From NCBI GenBank assembly GCA_018257865.1, contig JAEUBA010000003.1, positions 248,001 through 312,000 of the forward strand: DNA of 64,000 nt, in the 5' to 3' direction. Made by a program: the position numbers and the translations under genes. This document shows, piece after piece, positions 21,764 to 32,889 of this stretch. Within the stretch, counting starts at the first letter, position 1. Each line of letters starts with the position of its first letter. This stretch comes from Stereocaulon alpinum. Lineage: Eukaryota; Ascomycota; Lecanoromycetes; Lecanorales; Stereocaulaceae. The notes under the pieces were generated by a model. The model was not told the origin of the DNA, did no database searches, and saw only the letters and a list, made by a program, of their open reading frames with translations.

Positions 21764-24076
21764 CTACGGACTCCTCCTCTCCTCCAAAATCGTTTTCCAA
21801 AAATCATAAAAACTAGTATTCCTCTTCCCCTCATCAGTACTATTTACCCTCGCCGCAAACGTCAGCGCAGGCAACGTATACCGCCCATCCTCATCCTCGG
21901 GATAAATACTACTGCTCCTTTGCGGCCTATGTACCGTCTCATCTGGTATCGGTGGAGGCGCGTATTTGAAGGATGAGGGGATGCCTGGTGGTGCTGGTGC
22001 TGGGGGGTGAGTTGAGGTGGGGCGTCGGTGTTTGATGCTGTCTTTTGGTTTTAATTTGCGTGTTGGGCGGGGAGGTGGGGTTGGGGTTTCTGGGAGGGGG
22101 ATTTTGGGGGGTGGGATTGGTGGTGATGTTTGTGGGGTTGAGGGGTAGAAGGAGAGGCGGCTTATGTTGGGTGAGTGATGGGTTTTGGGTACGGTGGGGG
22201 GTTTGAAAGCTTTGGAGGAGAGGAGGGGTGCGTCTTTCATTGCTGGTGGTGGAGGAGTGGAGAGGTCGTAGTCGTAGTTAAATGAAGAAGCGGAGGAATC
22301 TTTGCGAATATACCCCTCATCCTTCTTCAGAGGAGGCGGTCTGGAATCCCCTTCATCTTTACGATCCATATTCCTTGCGAACGTCGTTTCTGAATCAAAT
22401 CGTGCAAATGGATCCGAAAATAATGGAGACACTGGTGTCTCAGCTGATGCAGAACGCTGATGATATGATTGAAGCGGTTCGGGCTTCATGGACCGCCTTA
22501 TATCCTCTGGCTCGGAAACTGTTAAGGGGCATGTTAGCTTAAGCTCCGTTTTACATGACTCGCAGATAAAGAAATCCACTTCGCTCATCATTACAGATAG
22601 GGAGGAGTAAGAGGAGGAGGAGGAGGAGGCGCAGTACTCACAATGTCCGACTCTATCTCCACCCTTATCACCATCATCATCATCATCGCCTCTCCTGGTC
22701 GATACCTTTCCCTTCTCCCTCCCTCTCGGTCCACTCCGCGTCCTATACCGCCTTACTCGTTTCCCCGGCGTCGCAGGCGGCGGAGGAACTTCCTTTGCTG
22801 ATACGGGGCTTCGACATGCGGTGCAGAGCCAGATGCCTTGGGCGTTGTAGTGTGTTTTGGGGGAGTTGAGGGTTCCGCAGAGGGCGCAGACGTGGGAGTC
22901 TGGGAGGGTATTTAGGGGGTTTGAGGGGATTGTTGTTGGGGGGTTGAGGGTTGGGAAGAGGGGGTGCGTGGTGGTGTGGATTAGGTCGTCGTCTTCGCCT
23001 GGGATTGTGAATGTCCATGCTGAGGCGTTGCGGGTGCGGTAGGTGGGTTGTTCTGGCGGGGCTTGTGCTTGTGGGTGTGGTGGTTGTAGGGGGGTTGGGT
23101 GTGGTGGGATTTTTGAAAGGCGCTCTGGTGGCGAGGATTGGTTTCGCATGAAGTCGCCCCAGGTCGTGACACTGCTTGATCGACGCTTGTAGTCTAGTAT
23201 TGAGTCGGCTTCTCCTTGGACGCGGTAGTTGTTTGCAGATGTCCTGGTTAGGTGGACGCTTTTGTGGAGGTCAGGCGGTTGAGTGATTTTTACTGCGTGC
23301 TTTGCGACGGAGCCTTCGTTCTTGCTGAATGCTGGTGTGGGCTTTCTGGTGATGGGTAGCCGTTCGGCGGGCGGAATGGCGTCGATGGTTTGTGCGGGCC
23401 TCAGGGGAAAGAGACTTGGAGGTGATGGTGTAGGTCGCTGTCCAGGTCTCGATTGTTCTTCAGTGGCTGCATCCGGCCCATGAGCAACTTGTTCTTTCGC
23501 ACCCTTCTCGCGTGCCCTTTGTGCCGCTTCGCGCTGATTCCGCATTGCTGCTTCTGCTTTCTTCTTGGCCCTTTTCACCTTCCTTGACTTGTGTATGTAA
23601 GATAGTTCACCCCACAGGCTGTATCGCTCTACCTTGTATTTTTTTAGCTCTTCTTTGGCTGTTTCCTCTGCCTCTCTCGCTTTTAATGCTGCGGATGTTG
23701 CGATGCTGATCCTGGACGTGGATGCGTTTGGATTAGTCTTGACTGGTGCAGGCCGCGACCTTGCAGGCACAGTTCTGTGTACGCTGGCGTCATTGACAGG
23801 GCCTTGGGTGGATGCTTTGACCCTCACTTCACCCATGAAATGACCTATCCACGACCAGAAGGACTCAAATTCGGATCCAGTCAGAGCTCCAACAGACTGT
23901 TTCTTCGGCTCAGACCTTGTAGGCTTCGCAATATCTGCTAGCTGAATATGTCTCTGAATATGTTGCTGTTGGACACGCGGCATGGGCTGCTGTTGAGGTG
24001 TCCGTGAGCGCTGCGCCGGATGTGGGGCGTAGAATTCTTGAATCCTATCAGTGGTGGATGGCAGTGCTTGCGACAT
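21764..24076 (-). CDS. Large disordered protein with two CxxC zinc-ribbon-like motifs (770 aa)
   Basis: Uninterrupted 770-codon ORF from an ATG at 24076. The N-terminus is Gln/Arg-rich; FESFWSWIGHFMGEV lies near residue 70. Residues about 140-200 are a charged, coiled-coil-like stretch rich in Ala/Lys/Glu. Two four-Cys modules follow: CALC...CTAC (about 396-422) and CEYC...CESC (about 477-506), each the size of a small zinc ribbon, the second with a long Ser-rich loop. The C-terminal third is Pro/Ser-rich with many PPP and TPP runs and ends in SFYDFWKTILEERR, an amphipathic motif that may bind a partner. No catalytic domain was seen. Zinc binding is inferred from the Cys spacing. Function unknown; a scaffold or adaptor role would fit. 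Confidence 0.85.
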   Translation of the reverse strand: MSQALPSTTDRIQEFYAPHPAQRSRTPQQQPMPRVQQQHIQRHIQLADIAKPTRSEPKKQSVGALTGSEFESFWSWIGHFMGEVRVKASTQGPVNDASVHRTVPARSRPAPVKTNPNASTSRISIATSAALKAREAEETAKEELKKYKVERYSLWGELSYIHKSRKVKRAKKKAEAAMRNQREAAQRAREKGAKEQVAHGPDAATEEQSRPGQRPTPSPPSLFPLRPAQTIDAIPPAERLPITRKPTPAFSKNEGSVAKHAVKITQPPDLHKSVHLTRTSANNYRVQGEADSILDYKRRSSSVTTWGDFMRNQSSPPERLSKIPPHPTPLQPPHPQAQAPPEQPTYRTRNASAWTFTIPGEDDDLIHTTTHPLFPTLNPPTTIPSNPLNTLPDSHVCALCGTLNSPKTHYNAQGIWLCTACRSPVSAKEVPPPPATPGKRVRRYRTRSGPRGREKGKVSTRRGDDDDDGDKGGDRVGHCEYCASSSSSSYSSLSVMMSEVDFFICESCKTELKLTCPLTVSEPEDIRRSMKPEPLQSYHQRSASAETPVSPLFSDPFARFDSETTFARNMDRKDEGDSRPPPLKKDEGYIRKDSSASSFNYDYDLSTPPPPAMKDAPLLSSKAFKPPTVPKTHHSPNISRLSFYPSTPQTSPPIPPPKIPLPETPTPPPRPTRKLKPKDSIKHRRPTSTHPPAPAPPGIPSSFKYAPPPIPDETVHRPQRSSSIYPEDEDGRYTLPALTFAARVNSTDEGKRNTSFYDFWKTILEERRSP

Positions 24077-24622
24077 TGTACGAATGAGCTACTTATAGAA
24101 GACACGATCATGTAGATGTCGCAGTTTTTGCATGTTTTGCATGGACAGACATGAAGAGGACTCTATCTGTGAAAGACATGCGAGACGCATAAGGAACCAT
24201 GGAGTCATTTAGGGAAGCGGTAATGAGCATCTTCCTGCCACAAGAGGAGACAAAGGCATGCGAGATATCGAATAACGTACTCGATCAAAACAAAACATGA
24301 TCCTTGTTGAGTCAAAGGCTAGGGACAATGAAGTTTGCTCTGATGAAAGCAATATCGTCACTGTGCACAAACAAGCATAATTCGAAGCAAGATTAGATGA
24401 AGGTAATAGTATTGAAGATTATGGTAACATCAGTGTATTGTCCCGCGTATATGAAGTCTGCTGAGCTTCAAACTTCACGATGGAAAGAGACACCCGAATG
24501 GAACAGGAAATTTATGCATCCAAGAACGCCTGGGGCAATGGAGTCAGCCAATAGTAGACAATTGGAGTGGTTTTAATCTCTTACCGGAACTAAGAACCTT
24601 TTGCAATGGAGTCGTAAAGTGA
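24077..24622. other. Intergenic, 3' flank of cell-wall gene and promoter of the 770-aa gene
   Basis: 546 bp without an ORF of interest or a recognisable RNA. Confidence 0.5.
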
Positions 24623-25519
24623 TCATAGTGAGAAAATGAGAGCAACCAGACTTATTAGCCCAAAGACAAACGACATGGGGAACGCGGATGTTGTCATGGC
24701 ACTTCCGGTGAATGGTTTGACATTCGTGGTGTTAGATACTCCGGTACCAGTGGCAGCAGCCGCGTTGACCACTGGCGCTCCTGCAACTGGGTAAGGAGGA
24801 GGAGCAGCAGCAGGTGCCTGAACAGGTGATCCAGTGGGGCCAGTAGCAGGGGCCGCAGCACCAGGAGCCTCTGGACCGGGTGCGGCTTGAGCTGGAGCTC
24901 CAGCAGGCCCAGCAGCAGGCCCAGCAGGGGCGCCAGCAGGGGCGCCAGCAGGGGCGCCTGCGGCAGGAGCAGCAGCAGGAGGAACAGCAGGAGCAGCAGG
25001 AGGAGCAGCAGGAGGAGCACCGGCGGGAGCGCTCCCGGGGGTTGGGGCAGCTGGAGCAGCTGCTGGGGCGTTCTTCGCAGCTGCGACATAAGCTGGGCCT
25101 GGAGTAGTGATGGCGACTGGCGTATTTTCTGGGCATCCACACGGTACGGTCGTGACAACATAGCCTTGTGGAGTGTGGTCATTCTCGAACCCGGCGCTTG
25201 GGCAAGGCTCGGTAATAGTGTAAGTCTTATCCTCGATGCCAGTTGAGCACTCTGCTTTGTAGACGGTGGTATAGGTCGTCAATCCACCGCCGGGGTAAGT
25301 GGTCATACTCATGGCAGTGCATATTGGGCAATAGGTTTCAGTGGTAGTGGCAGTCACTATGCTCTCTGTGCTGCTAGTGCAGGTATTGTAGTACTCAGTG
25401 TAAGTCGAGGTAGACGAGCTGGGTGAAGGGGTGACTATTGAACCTGAGGCCGTTGTCGTAGACTGAGCGGAGACGAGCGAGCCCGCTATTACGGCTGTAG
25501 CGATGAGATTGGCCTTCAT
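24623..25519 (-). CDS. GPI-anchored, Ala/Pro-rich cell-wall protein (298 aa)
   Basis: Single exon from an ATG at 25519. Residues 1-18 (MKANLIATAVIAGSLVSA) form a signal peptide. A Ser/Thr-rich domain with eight Cys follows: YYNTCTSS, TYCPICTAM, KAECSTG, TEPCPSAG and VPCGCPEN. From about residue 150 to 245 the chain is almost only Ala, Pro and Gly, in degenerate repeats such as PAGAPAGAPAG. It ends with a Ser/Thr/Asn segment and a hydrophobic tail, MSFVFGLISLVALIFSL, the classic GPI-attachment signal. A surface or cell-wall role follows from this architecture. The repeat stretch is coded by near-identical 12-bp and 15-bp units, so length variation between strains is expected. No sequence-specific family name is secure. 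Confidence 0.88.
   Translation of the reverse strand: MKANLIATAVIAGSLVSAQSTTTASGSIVTPSPSSSTSTYTEYYNTCTSSTESIVTATTTETYCPICTAMSMTTYPGGGLTTYTTVYKAECSTGIEDKTYTITEPCPSAGFENDHTPQGYVVTTVPCGCPENTPVAITTPGPAYVAAAKNAPAAAPAAPTPGSAPAGAPPAAPPAAPAVPPAAAPAAGAPAGAPAGAPAGPAAGPAGAPAQAAPGPEAPGAAAPATGPTGSPVQAPAAAPPPYPVAGAPVVNAAAATGTGVSNTTNVKPFTGSAMTTSAFPMSFVFGLISLVALIFSL
24890..25030. repeat. Coding minisatellite in the cell-wall gene
   Basis: Three 12-bp units AGCAGGGGCGCC at about 24923-24958, flanked by GCAGGAGCA/GGAGGAGCA-type units to about 25020. They encode the Ala/Pro/Gly repeat on the minus strand. Confidence 0.75.
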
Positions 25520-26527
25520 CGTCGAGATGTACCTGGTCGATTGAAGAGTAATATATGTGAGGAGCGGTCAGCGTTAACCTCGATGTATATGAACGAGCGT
25601 GAAGGAGCAGAGCTTGATGGATGTAAGATCTATTATGGAGGCTGTTCTATAAGTGATGCGACAGCAGATTTGCATATCTTAGGTACCAGGCGAGGAATGC
25701 CAGGCACGCAAACGAGCACAACAAATACATCCTATCCTGGTTAGGCAACCAGGAACGGAATGAGACACGATGACAATCTAATGGAAGTTATAAGAATAGC
25801 CTCTTGAGCTTAGCTGGGACTCATTCCTGACGACGGTCAGCCAGTCACGAAGAGCCGCAAGCAGCAAGCGGCATTCGAGCAACACGAACGCGTCAAGTTT
25901 AGCTAAGCCCGCATAAGCAGAAATTCGGACTGAATTATACATCTAAAACAGCGCGATCATCGTTCTGAGCAAGAATTGAATGTGTCCCATCTATCGACAT
26001 TTCCCTCCCATCGCTCTCATTGAAGAGAACTCATCGAGAGGCAAACTTCCTATTTGTCCAGGCTTTATTCGATCTCCAGAACCACTGCGACGTGAAGTCA
26101 CATGGCAACGCAATGCTGTGGAGTCCAAAAGGCTAAGCAATGGTCGTGGCTGGTTCTGTTGCTTTTTGATGAAGAAAGAAAAGAATTCCACAGCCGAATT
26201 CGTGGTTTTAATTTCAGCGTTGCTAGTGGGGCGCTAAAGCCAGCTTAGTCATATGTGGTCCTATCCTCAACATAACGTCAAACACCTCAGTAAAGATCTG
26301 GCTCTCCTTTGAATTAGGTATTCTCTCGAGGTATAAAGCATTACATGATTGATTGCACAAAACCTGTGTATTACTTCAACAATGCCCGAGGGTATCTTTG
26401 GAAACCAAAATCTGCAGCCACGATATCTGCCTTGATTGATAAACCAATTTGAACATATGGATTGTGGCTCAATGCATGTTCAAGGTCATGCTCTGTCGAT
26501 TGTTACGCCATCGCGAGCATGTTTCCT
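25520..26527. other. Intergenic 1 kb, no gene recognised
   Basis: Holds the cell-wall gene promoter and the 3' flank of ornithine aminotransferase. Short ORFs at 25541-25744 and 25980-26237 have no family features. Confidence 0.45.
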
Positions 26528-28081
26528 TCAGTTGTCCACGGTAATTTCCACGTTCTTCTCTCTTGGCGGAACGACCTCATCTTCCTTCTGACCCTTCAAT
26601 GAAGGCAGCTCCTTCATTGCGCTATCAATGATCTTTAATGCCTTTTGGATCTCATCTTCTGTGATGACAAGTGGAGGTGTGAGGCGAATAATGTTTTGAT
26701 GTGTCGGTTTCGCCTTCAAGTCATCAGTATCTCCATTCTTCTTAACATGGGCAATCTTAAGAGCTCTGCCCACCAATAGACCCTTCTCCTTCATCAACAT
26801 GCACAAGTCCCATGCACTGTGTCCGCCTGTCTTCGTCTCATCAATCACTATGGCATTGAAGAGGCCTTTACCGCGGATGGTCTTAATCATTGGGTTGTTC
26901 AGCTTCTTCAGTCCAGAACGGAACATCTCTCCCAGCTCTTCAGCACGGTTGACCATGCTTTCATCTCTGACAATCTCCAGGGCCCGAATCGCGACAGCAC
27001 AACCGAGTGGGTTACCACCATATGTTGATCCATGGGTACCAGGCTCAATCGTCAGCATCACATCTTTCGAGCCCAGAACACACGACACCGGGTACATGCC
27101 TCCAGAAATGGCCTTGCCAAGAAGCACCAAATCAGGCTTGATACCGCTCCACTCATGGCACAACAGCTTGCCAGTCCTCGCTATACCACTTTGGATCTCA
27201 TCACAGATCAAGAGTACATTGTGCTTGTCGCAGAGAGCTCGGACTTCTCGAAGATAGCTGTTCTCTGGCACCACAATTCCTGCCTCGCCTTGGATTGGCT
27301 CCACAAGAAAGGCTGCAATATTTTTACTGTGCGCCTCAAAGGCAGACTCAAGAGCCTTGATATTGTTATATGGAAGAAACTGCTTGGTCTTCGGACAGTA
27401 GGAGCCAATGTTGGGCAGATGAGGGCCGTAGTTATCTCGAGATTCCGGGTCAGTGGACATAGAGATTGCGGAGAACTACAGACATATGTATAAGCCTGTG
27501 ATCATCCTGCCCATCAGGGACGCGCTTACCGTTCTGCCGTGGAAGTTCTCTGTCACACTCAGGACCAAGGCCTCGTTCTGTGGGATGCCCTTGACCTTGT
27601 ACCCCCACTTTCGTGCTATCTTCACGGCCGTCTCCACAGCTTCTGCTCCAGTGTTCATCGGTAGGACCATATCGAAGCCAAAGAATTTAGTCACAAATTC
27701 AGCGAATCGTGGGAACACGTCATTATAAAATGCTCGCGAGCTCAGTGTCAATCTTGAAGCCTGCTCCGTCAGAGCCTTGATTAGCTCTGGATGGCAGTGA
27801 CCTTGATTGACGGCCCCGTATGCTGAGAGAAAGTCTAGATATTGTTTGCCTTCTGGATCCCATACTGAAGTACCAGCGGCCCGAGAGAAAACAATTGGAA
27901 GAGGATGATAGTTGTGTGCAGCATGAACATGTTCGCTATGTATGGCTTCCTTGCTTGAGGCAGCATGGTACTTTGAGGGATCTGGGGTTCCTGTTGGATG
28001 GAATGCTGGGGCTGTAGCTTTCAGCGTAGTTCCATTAGTGTTCTCTGCATGGCCATTGGCCGTGGTAGCAACTGGGGACAT
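26528..28081 (-). CDS. Ornithine aminotransferase (499 aa)
   Basis: Two exons, 28081-27530 and 27475-26528, with a 54-bp GTAAGC...TAG intron (27476-27529) that restores ENFHGRT-FSAISMSTDPESR. The start is the ATG at 28081 (CAACATG context); the frame upstream opens only at non-ATG codons. The enzyme moves the delta-amino group of ornithine to 2-oxoglutarate, giving glutamate semialdehyde in arginine catabolism. Class-III aminotransferase landmarks: LDFLSAYGAVNQGHCHP, MNTGAEAVETAVKIARKWG, the cofactor Asp in LLICDEIQSG (about 276), the PLP lysine in LLGKAISGG (about 305) and GTHGSTYGGNPLGCAVA. The first 40 residues are an extra polar extension (TANGHAENTNGTT) with no clear mitochondrial signal, so cytosolic, as in yeast Car2. 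The final ~25 residues are charged. Confidence 0.96.
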
Positions 28082-28563
28082 GTTGGTATTGGTTGGAGTC
28101 ACTTGTGTCTGTTTATTCGTGTCTTGATATTTCCTATTCAATATGACAAAGGATGGAAATAGACAGTAGGAATGGCCGTTTATAAGACACGAACGTACTA
28201 AGAAAAAGCAAGTGAAACTTTCTCGACTGGACTATGCCTCTAAGTGCAGGTATAGGCATTCATTAGTCACGGGGCGCTGTACGACATTGTGACATGAGTA
28301 GGAACCAGTAGAAAGTGAAGTAACGTAAGGATCGTTTGTACCTGCTTTTAGAGGCACAAGAGGCTTGAACTCTACATCAAAAAGTGGGCGAGGTGGGGGA
28401 TCTTCTGCCCCTTCGGCTCCTTGGTGGGGCAAAACGTCCCGCTTCTGGCCGCCTTTGTTTTTCCATTGGCTTGTTGGCCTTGGCACAGGATCTCTTTGCG
28501 CCCGCTGGCCTCAAAAACAGGATTCCGAAGGCAATCGCAGTTGCATGATGCAACTGTAAGGCT
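28082..28563. promoter_or_regulatory. Divergent promoter region OAT / GPI10
   Basis: 482 bp between the start codons of two divergent genes, so both core promoters must lie here or in the 5' UTRs. No specific operator identified. Confidence 0.5.
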
Positions 28564-30882
28564 ATGTCGTCGCCTCCGACGACGCCTATGTCGCAGGCCT
28601 CGACAAGATTTGGCCTCGACAGCTCCATCAGCCTCGATGATGCCAAAGGTCTCCGGAGACGCGCCGTGGAGCGGGTCAAGCAGGTCTCCACTTCGCAGGA
28701 CATCTTTCTCTTTCTTGTCGCATTCAGGATTCTCAACGCGCTGAGCGTCAGAACCTTCTTCCAACCTGATGAATACTTTCAATCATTAGAACCAGCTTGG
28801 CAGATCGCCTTCGGACCTGAAAGTGGAGCTTGGATTACCTGGGTAAGCAGTTGTTGACAATTTCATGTGCCATTGCTGACAGCTTGCGCCAGGAGTGGAA
28901 GAACCATCTACGATCCGCCATCCATCCCGCTATTTTCGCCATCGTCTACTGGATTGCCGCAGGCGTCTCTTGGGTCTTGCGACTGCCTCCCTCATACCGC
29001 GCTGACCTTCTTGTGGCTGCGCCGAAACTTGCTCAGGCAGCCTTTGCTGCGGTGGGAGATTACCATACATGGAAGCTTGGAGAATGTGTCTATGGAACGG
29101 GCAGCAACGAAGCTTGGGCAGCTGTATGTAGCTTTGATCCTAAGGTAGTTTTTGAGGCTTATCGCTCGTGATGTTGACTCCAATAGCTTGCCCTCACAGT
29201 TTGCAACCCATGGCAGTGGTTCTGTTCCACGCGCACGCTTTCAAACTCCCTCGAGACTATCTTAACAATTGTCGCCCTTAATTTCTGGCCTTGGCAATGG
29301 TCCCTGGACCCTAAAGAAGACGACGGAGTTGACGAGGATGGGCTGCGAAAGAGCGAGGACTCGAAGAGCGAAGACAAAGACGAAGTCGATGAGATGGCAA
29401 AGTCGGTGCCCAGACTCTGGGACCGGATCAAGCACAGCATTGACTGGCAAAATAGGCTGCGGCGCTGTCTGTTACTGGCGGCCTTGGCTTGTATACTGCG
29501 ACCAACGAACGTCCTTATCTGGATTAGCTTCGCTTCTTTCGCTGTACTTCGCATCACAACGCATGGCAGAATGTTATCCCTGCCTTGGGAGGGCATGCAG
29601 ATATGGGTCCATATATCTTCTCTATCGTTGCTTCCAGCAACCAAGAAGGAGAGACTTACCCTCCTACGAGAGGTAGCTCTTTGCGGGTATGTTGCTATGC
29701 CTCCTAAATTCCCTTTAAAAGCTGACCATTGTACTCAGATCTCTCGTCTTAGTACTCTCAATCCTTATTGATCGCCTATACTACCAGCAATGGACATTTC
29801 CCCCTTTTCGCTTCCTATACTTCAATATTGCCCAGTCGCTTGCAGTCTTCTATGGGAGGAATGACTGGCATTACTATATCTCCCAAGGGTACCCATTACT
29901 TTTAACGACTCTTCTCCCGTTCGGCGCAATCGGCATATACCAGTCACTTTTCCCTCCTGATGTCCCTCCTCAATACTCGAACTGTTCTCCCTTCACCAAA
30001 GCCGTCAAATACCAGTTGGCTACCACTACCGTTCTGGTCCCACTCATACTATCTTTCATCTCGCACAAAGAAGTCCGCTTCATATACCCCCTCCTACCGC
30101 TTATCCACGTCCTCACTGCGGCACCTTTCACCACCTTCTTCCTTCCCGCAGTCTCGCCTGCCATTCCACGCTCTTCCCACTTCACCCCTAAAAGATTTCT
30201 TCTAGGCATACTGCTTCTTGTCAATATAAGCATTGCCATCTTGACCACAACATCACATCAAACCGCACCACTGACTGTCATGACCTATCTTCGAAGCCAA
30301 CATTCAAAACACTATCTCAACCAACCGCCTTCCGGGTTCCTCCCTCCAGCACCCTCGACTATGACCGTAGGCTTCCTGATGCCATGTCACAGCACGCCTT
30401 GGCGCTCTCACCTCGTCTACCCTTCCATCAAAGCTTGGGCCCTAAGTTGCGAACCACCCGTTGATTTTAACGTCACCGCCCGAGCCAGCTACCTCGATGA
30501 AGCTGATCGTTTCTACGCCAATCCCATAAATTTCCTTGCCAAGACACTTGGAGACCCTCCACTCTCAAAGAAGCGCCTGGCTTCGTGGTTCGGGTGGTTC
30601 ATCAATCGCAAAAGAGTAAAAGCAGGCTTTGGAAGAGAGGACATGATAGAAGCTAATGCTTGGGATGGGCGGGAAGGACGCAAGACGTGGCCGGAATACC
30701 TTGTCTTCTTCGAGCAGCTGGAGCCAACAATGCGAGACGTCCTCAGAGGAAGCGCATACAGGGACTGCTGGCGAGGGTGGAATAGCTGGGCCCACGACGA
30801 TTGGAGGAGGAAAGGTGATGTTATCGTTTGGTGTTTAAGAAAGCAAGGCGTCAAAGGGAAAAGGAAAGGCCTCTTATGGTAG
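28564..30882 (+). CDS. GPI10: GPI mannosyltransferase 3 (GPI10/PIG-B type, 717 aa)
   Basis: Four exons: 28564-28842, 28893-29123, 29187-29686 and 29739-30882. Introns are 50, 63 and 52 bp with GT..AG ends, and phases agree to give 717 codons. PIG-B adds the third mannose to the GPI-anchor precursor from dolichol-phosphate mannose in the ER lumen. It belongs to the GT22 (Alg9/PIG-B) family. The luminal active-site motif is seen as RTFFQPDEYFQSLEPAW near residue 65. Many hydrophobic helices follow (LTIVALNFWPW, LLLAALACILRPTN, VLVPLILSFISHKE). HKEVRFIYPLLPL is the conserved family signature. An acidic insert (DPKEDDGVDEDG, then SEDSKSEDKDEVDE) near 230-260 is unusual and probably a loop. Start and frame are well supported. 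Confidence 0.94.
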
Positions 30883-32889
30883 ATTATAGGGTATGACCTA
30901 GAATTATTGTATAAGTATAGGGTTAATACCCTGAAATTTGGTATGATGTATGCTTCAAACCTGATAGTAACGACTAAGACACAGCTCCTTTCACGACGAA
31001 CATGGCGGAATACCTGCTCAGTTCCTGATGGGAACGACAACCAGCTGGCTTTTTCTCCCCTCACTGCGACGTGGTCTACGCCTCTCCACATTAAATCTGG
31101 TATCATATAGACTCAGACGCTAGTATGGAATGTCCAATTGCTAGTATCTAACCCATAAGACCAACGTATTCTATGCTTCCCCCGAGTGGAAAACGGTACG
31201 ACATGTACTCATATCCAGACGGAAATGACCAAAGGGCAGGACTTTTCCTGCGAAAGGAGGTATCTTGCGTGCTCAATCCTTAATAAGTATGGCTAAAATT
31301 CCGCTTCTTCGCCATTATGTCTAGCTCTATTCCATTATCAATCAAGCCACCTTCAACTCCACGTTCTACTCGAACTTACTATCTAGCTAAGAATTAGAGC
31401 TTAGTGCTAGGTAAACCTCGCTCTTGTTCCTCTAACAATTATTGAAAGTAAGTGTACTAAGCGGATTAGAAAATATAAATTTACGTTTTCTAACTCCTTA
31501 CTTACTCGAAACCTATAGAATCTGGCTTCGCAGTATTACGAAAATAGCTACTCTCTACTTAATAAAAGCTAGTAATTTTATTCTCTAGCGGATTACAGAG
31601 TGTAGAATCGCGTAATTATAGCTCCTAAGTACTTATTGATCGCCCTTCTTACACTCTTTTGACTTATTATAAAGGTAATATCTAGCTCCCTAATTCTGTT
31701 TATAGAGCTACTCTCAACTCGATAAAAGACGTGCTCTTTACTCCCTTTTTGTGAAATTGTTAATGTACAAGTATAAGACCACGTATAATAGACTACCAGC
31801 CTACGTGTATTGCGCCGAAAACAATTTCTACTACCTATACTCCGCTCGAATAGCGTCTGATATAATTGATACTACAAATCTAGTAGCAATGACTTACGGC
31901 TTGCTTCTTCGCCCTCAAAAATGCCTCAATTGACGCTCACCTCTCATGAACATTTATACGACAACCGCTTTGTCTTACCAAGATTGGCGTGACTTGAAAC
32001 TCGAGACCTGTCTTTGTATGTCAAAACATGCGAAATCTTGACATAAGTATTACGTCCTGGAGATTCATTTGTCCTTGTCAGTGTTATTAGTCGCAAATTG
32101 CCTCAGTCCAGCTCTCCAATTTAACATTGTTCCATGTTCCCATACATCTGCAGATGTTTCGGACCGGACTTCGCGGTCTCTGATGCCCAATGTTCAATCT
32201 CCGCAACGTTAGCGATGTCTTTCCAAAGAACAATGACCCTACGGGTAGGCGGAGTGTTCCCAAGATCTAGGAGATCCAGGAAAGCCGGCAGAGCATCGAC
32301 CCACGCTTTAATGCCGTTTGTTATCACCACGCCTGTACTCAAGGATAACCAAGGTGCGGTGTACTATGCGAGAACAGACGCGGCATCCCACCGAGATTCG
32401 AGATCCGATTTGCCTCTCGTCACGAGATGCGAGCGGACGAATGTTTTGCTCGTCGCATGAAGAGTATAAACGCCGATAGTGCAGACTGCTTCAAGCAACG
32501 TGGAGCAACGAGCCTTTTTAACGCTCTGGCTTAGGTATCAAGCAACAGTGAGTTACGACGATCATTATCGTTTGTAATGAGAATGAGGGGCCTCATGAAC
32601 GCTTCTCGCAACGCTTAACCATATCCGCACCAGTCTTGTGCCAAGAGCCTCGGATCAACTTGATCAAGCCTTTTGGCACGCATTTACCGGCGTTAGCGAA
32701 GGCCGATGCCGATGGAGCCGTTTTTGTGCAGGTTGCTCAGCGGTTTTGGTGGGGAACAAACTAGTCACTGGTGCATATTTACGACACGACTTCTGCCTGG
32801 CGTTTACCGATGAATAATTCCTTTGATATGAGGTTATATTCCAACCATGGACCTTTCTCCACCTTGCCGATAGCACGCAAGGTTTCAAC
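30883..32889. other. Intergenic 2 kb with a RIPed relic
   Basis: No complete gene recognised. It contains an AT-rich relic (about 31,280-31,945) and an unassigned open frame of about 80 codons on the minus strand (32121-32342 and slightly upstream). The last few hundred bases are the promoter of the ABC transporter. Confidence 0.5.
31280..31945. repeat. Small RIPed repeat relic
   Basis: A TpA-rich island that resembles the left-flank RIP block in composition, set in normal DNA. It holds an imperfect hairpin at 31447-31505 (AGTAAGT...TTAGAAAA facing TTTTCTAA...TTACTTACT). Two related internal motifs read GCTACTCTC-x6-ATAAAAG, near 31,545 and 31,710. It may be the remains of a short element such as a MITE or solo LTR; no ends or target duplication were identified. 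Confidence 0.5.

Noticed and set aside
22282..25246. Plus-strand ORFs opposite the 770-aa and cell-wall genes
   Set aside because: They mirror the repeat and Pro-rich coding of the minus-strand genes and have no independent features.
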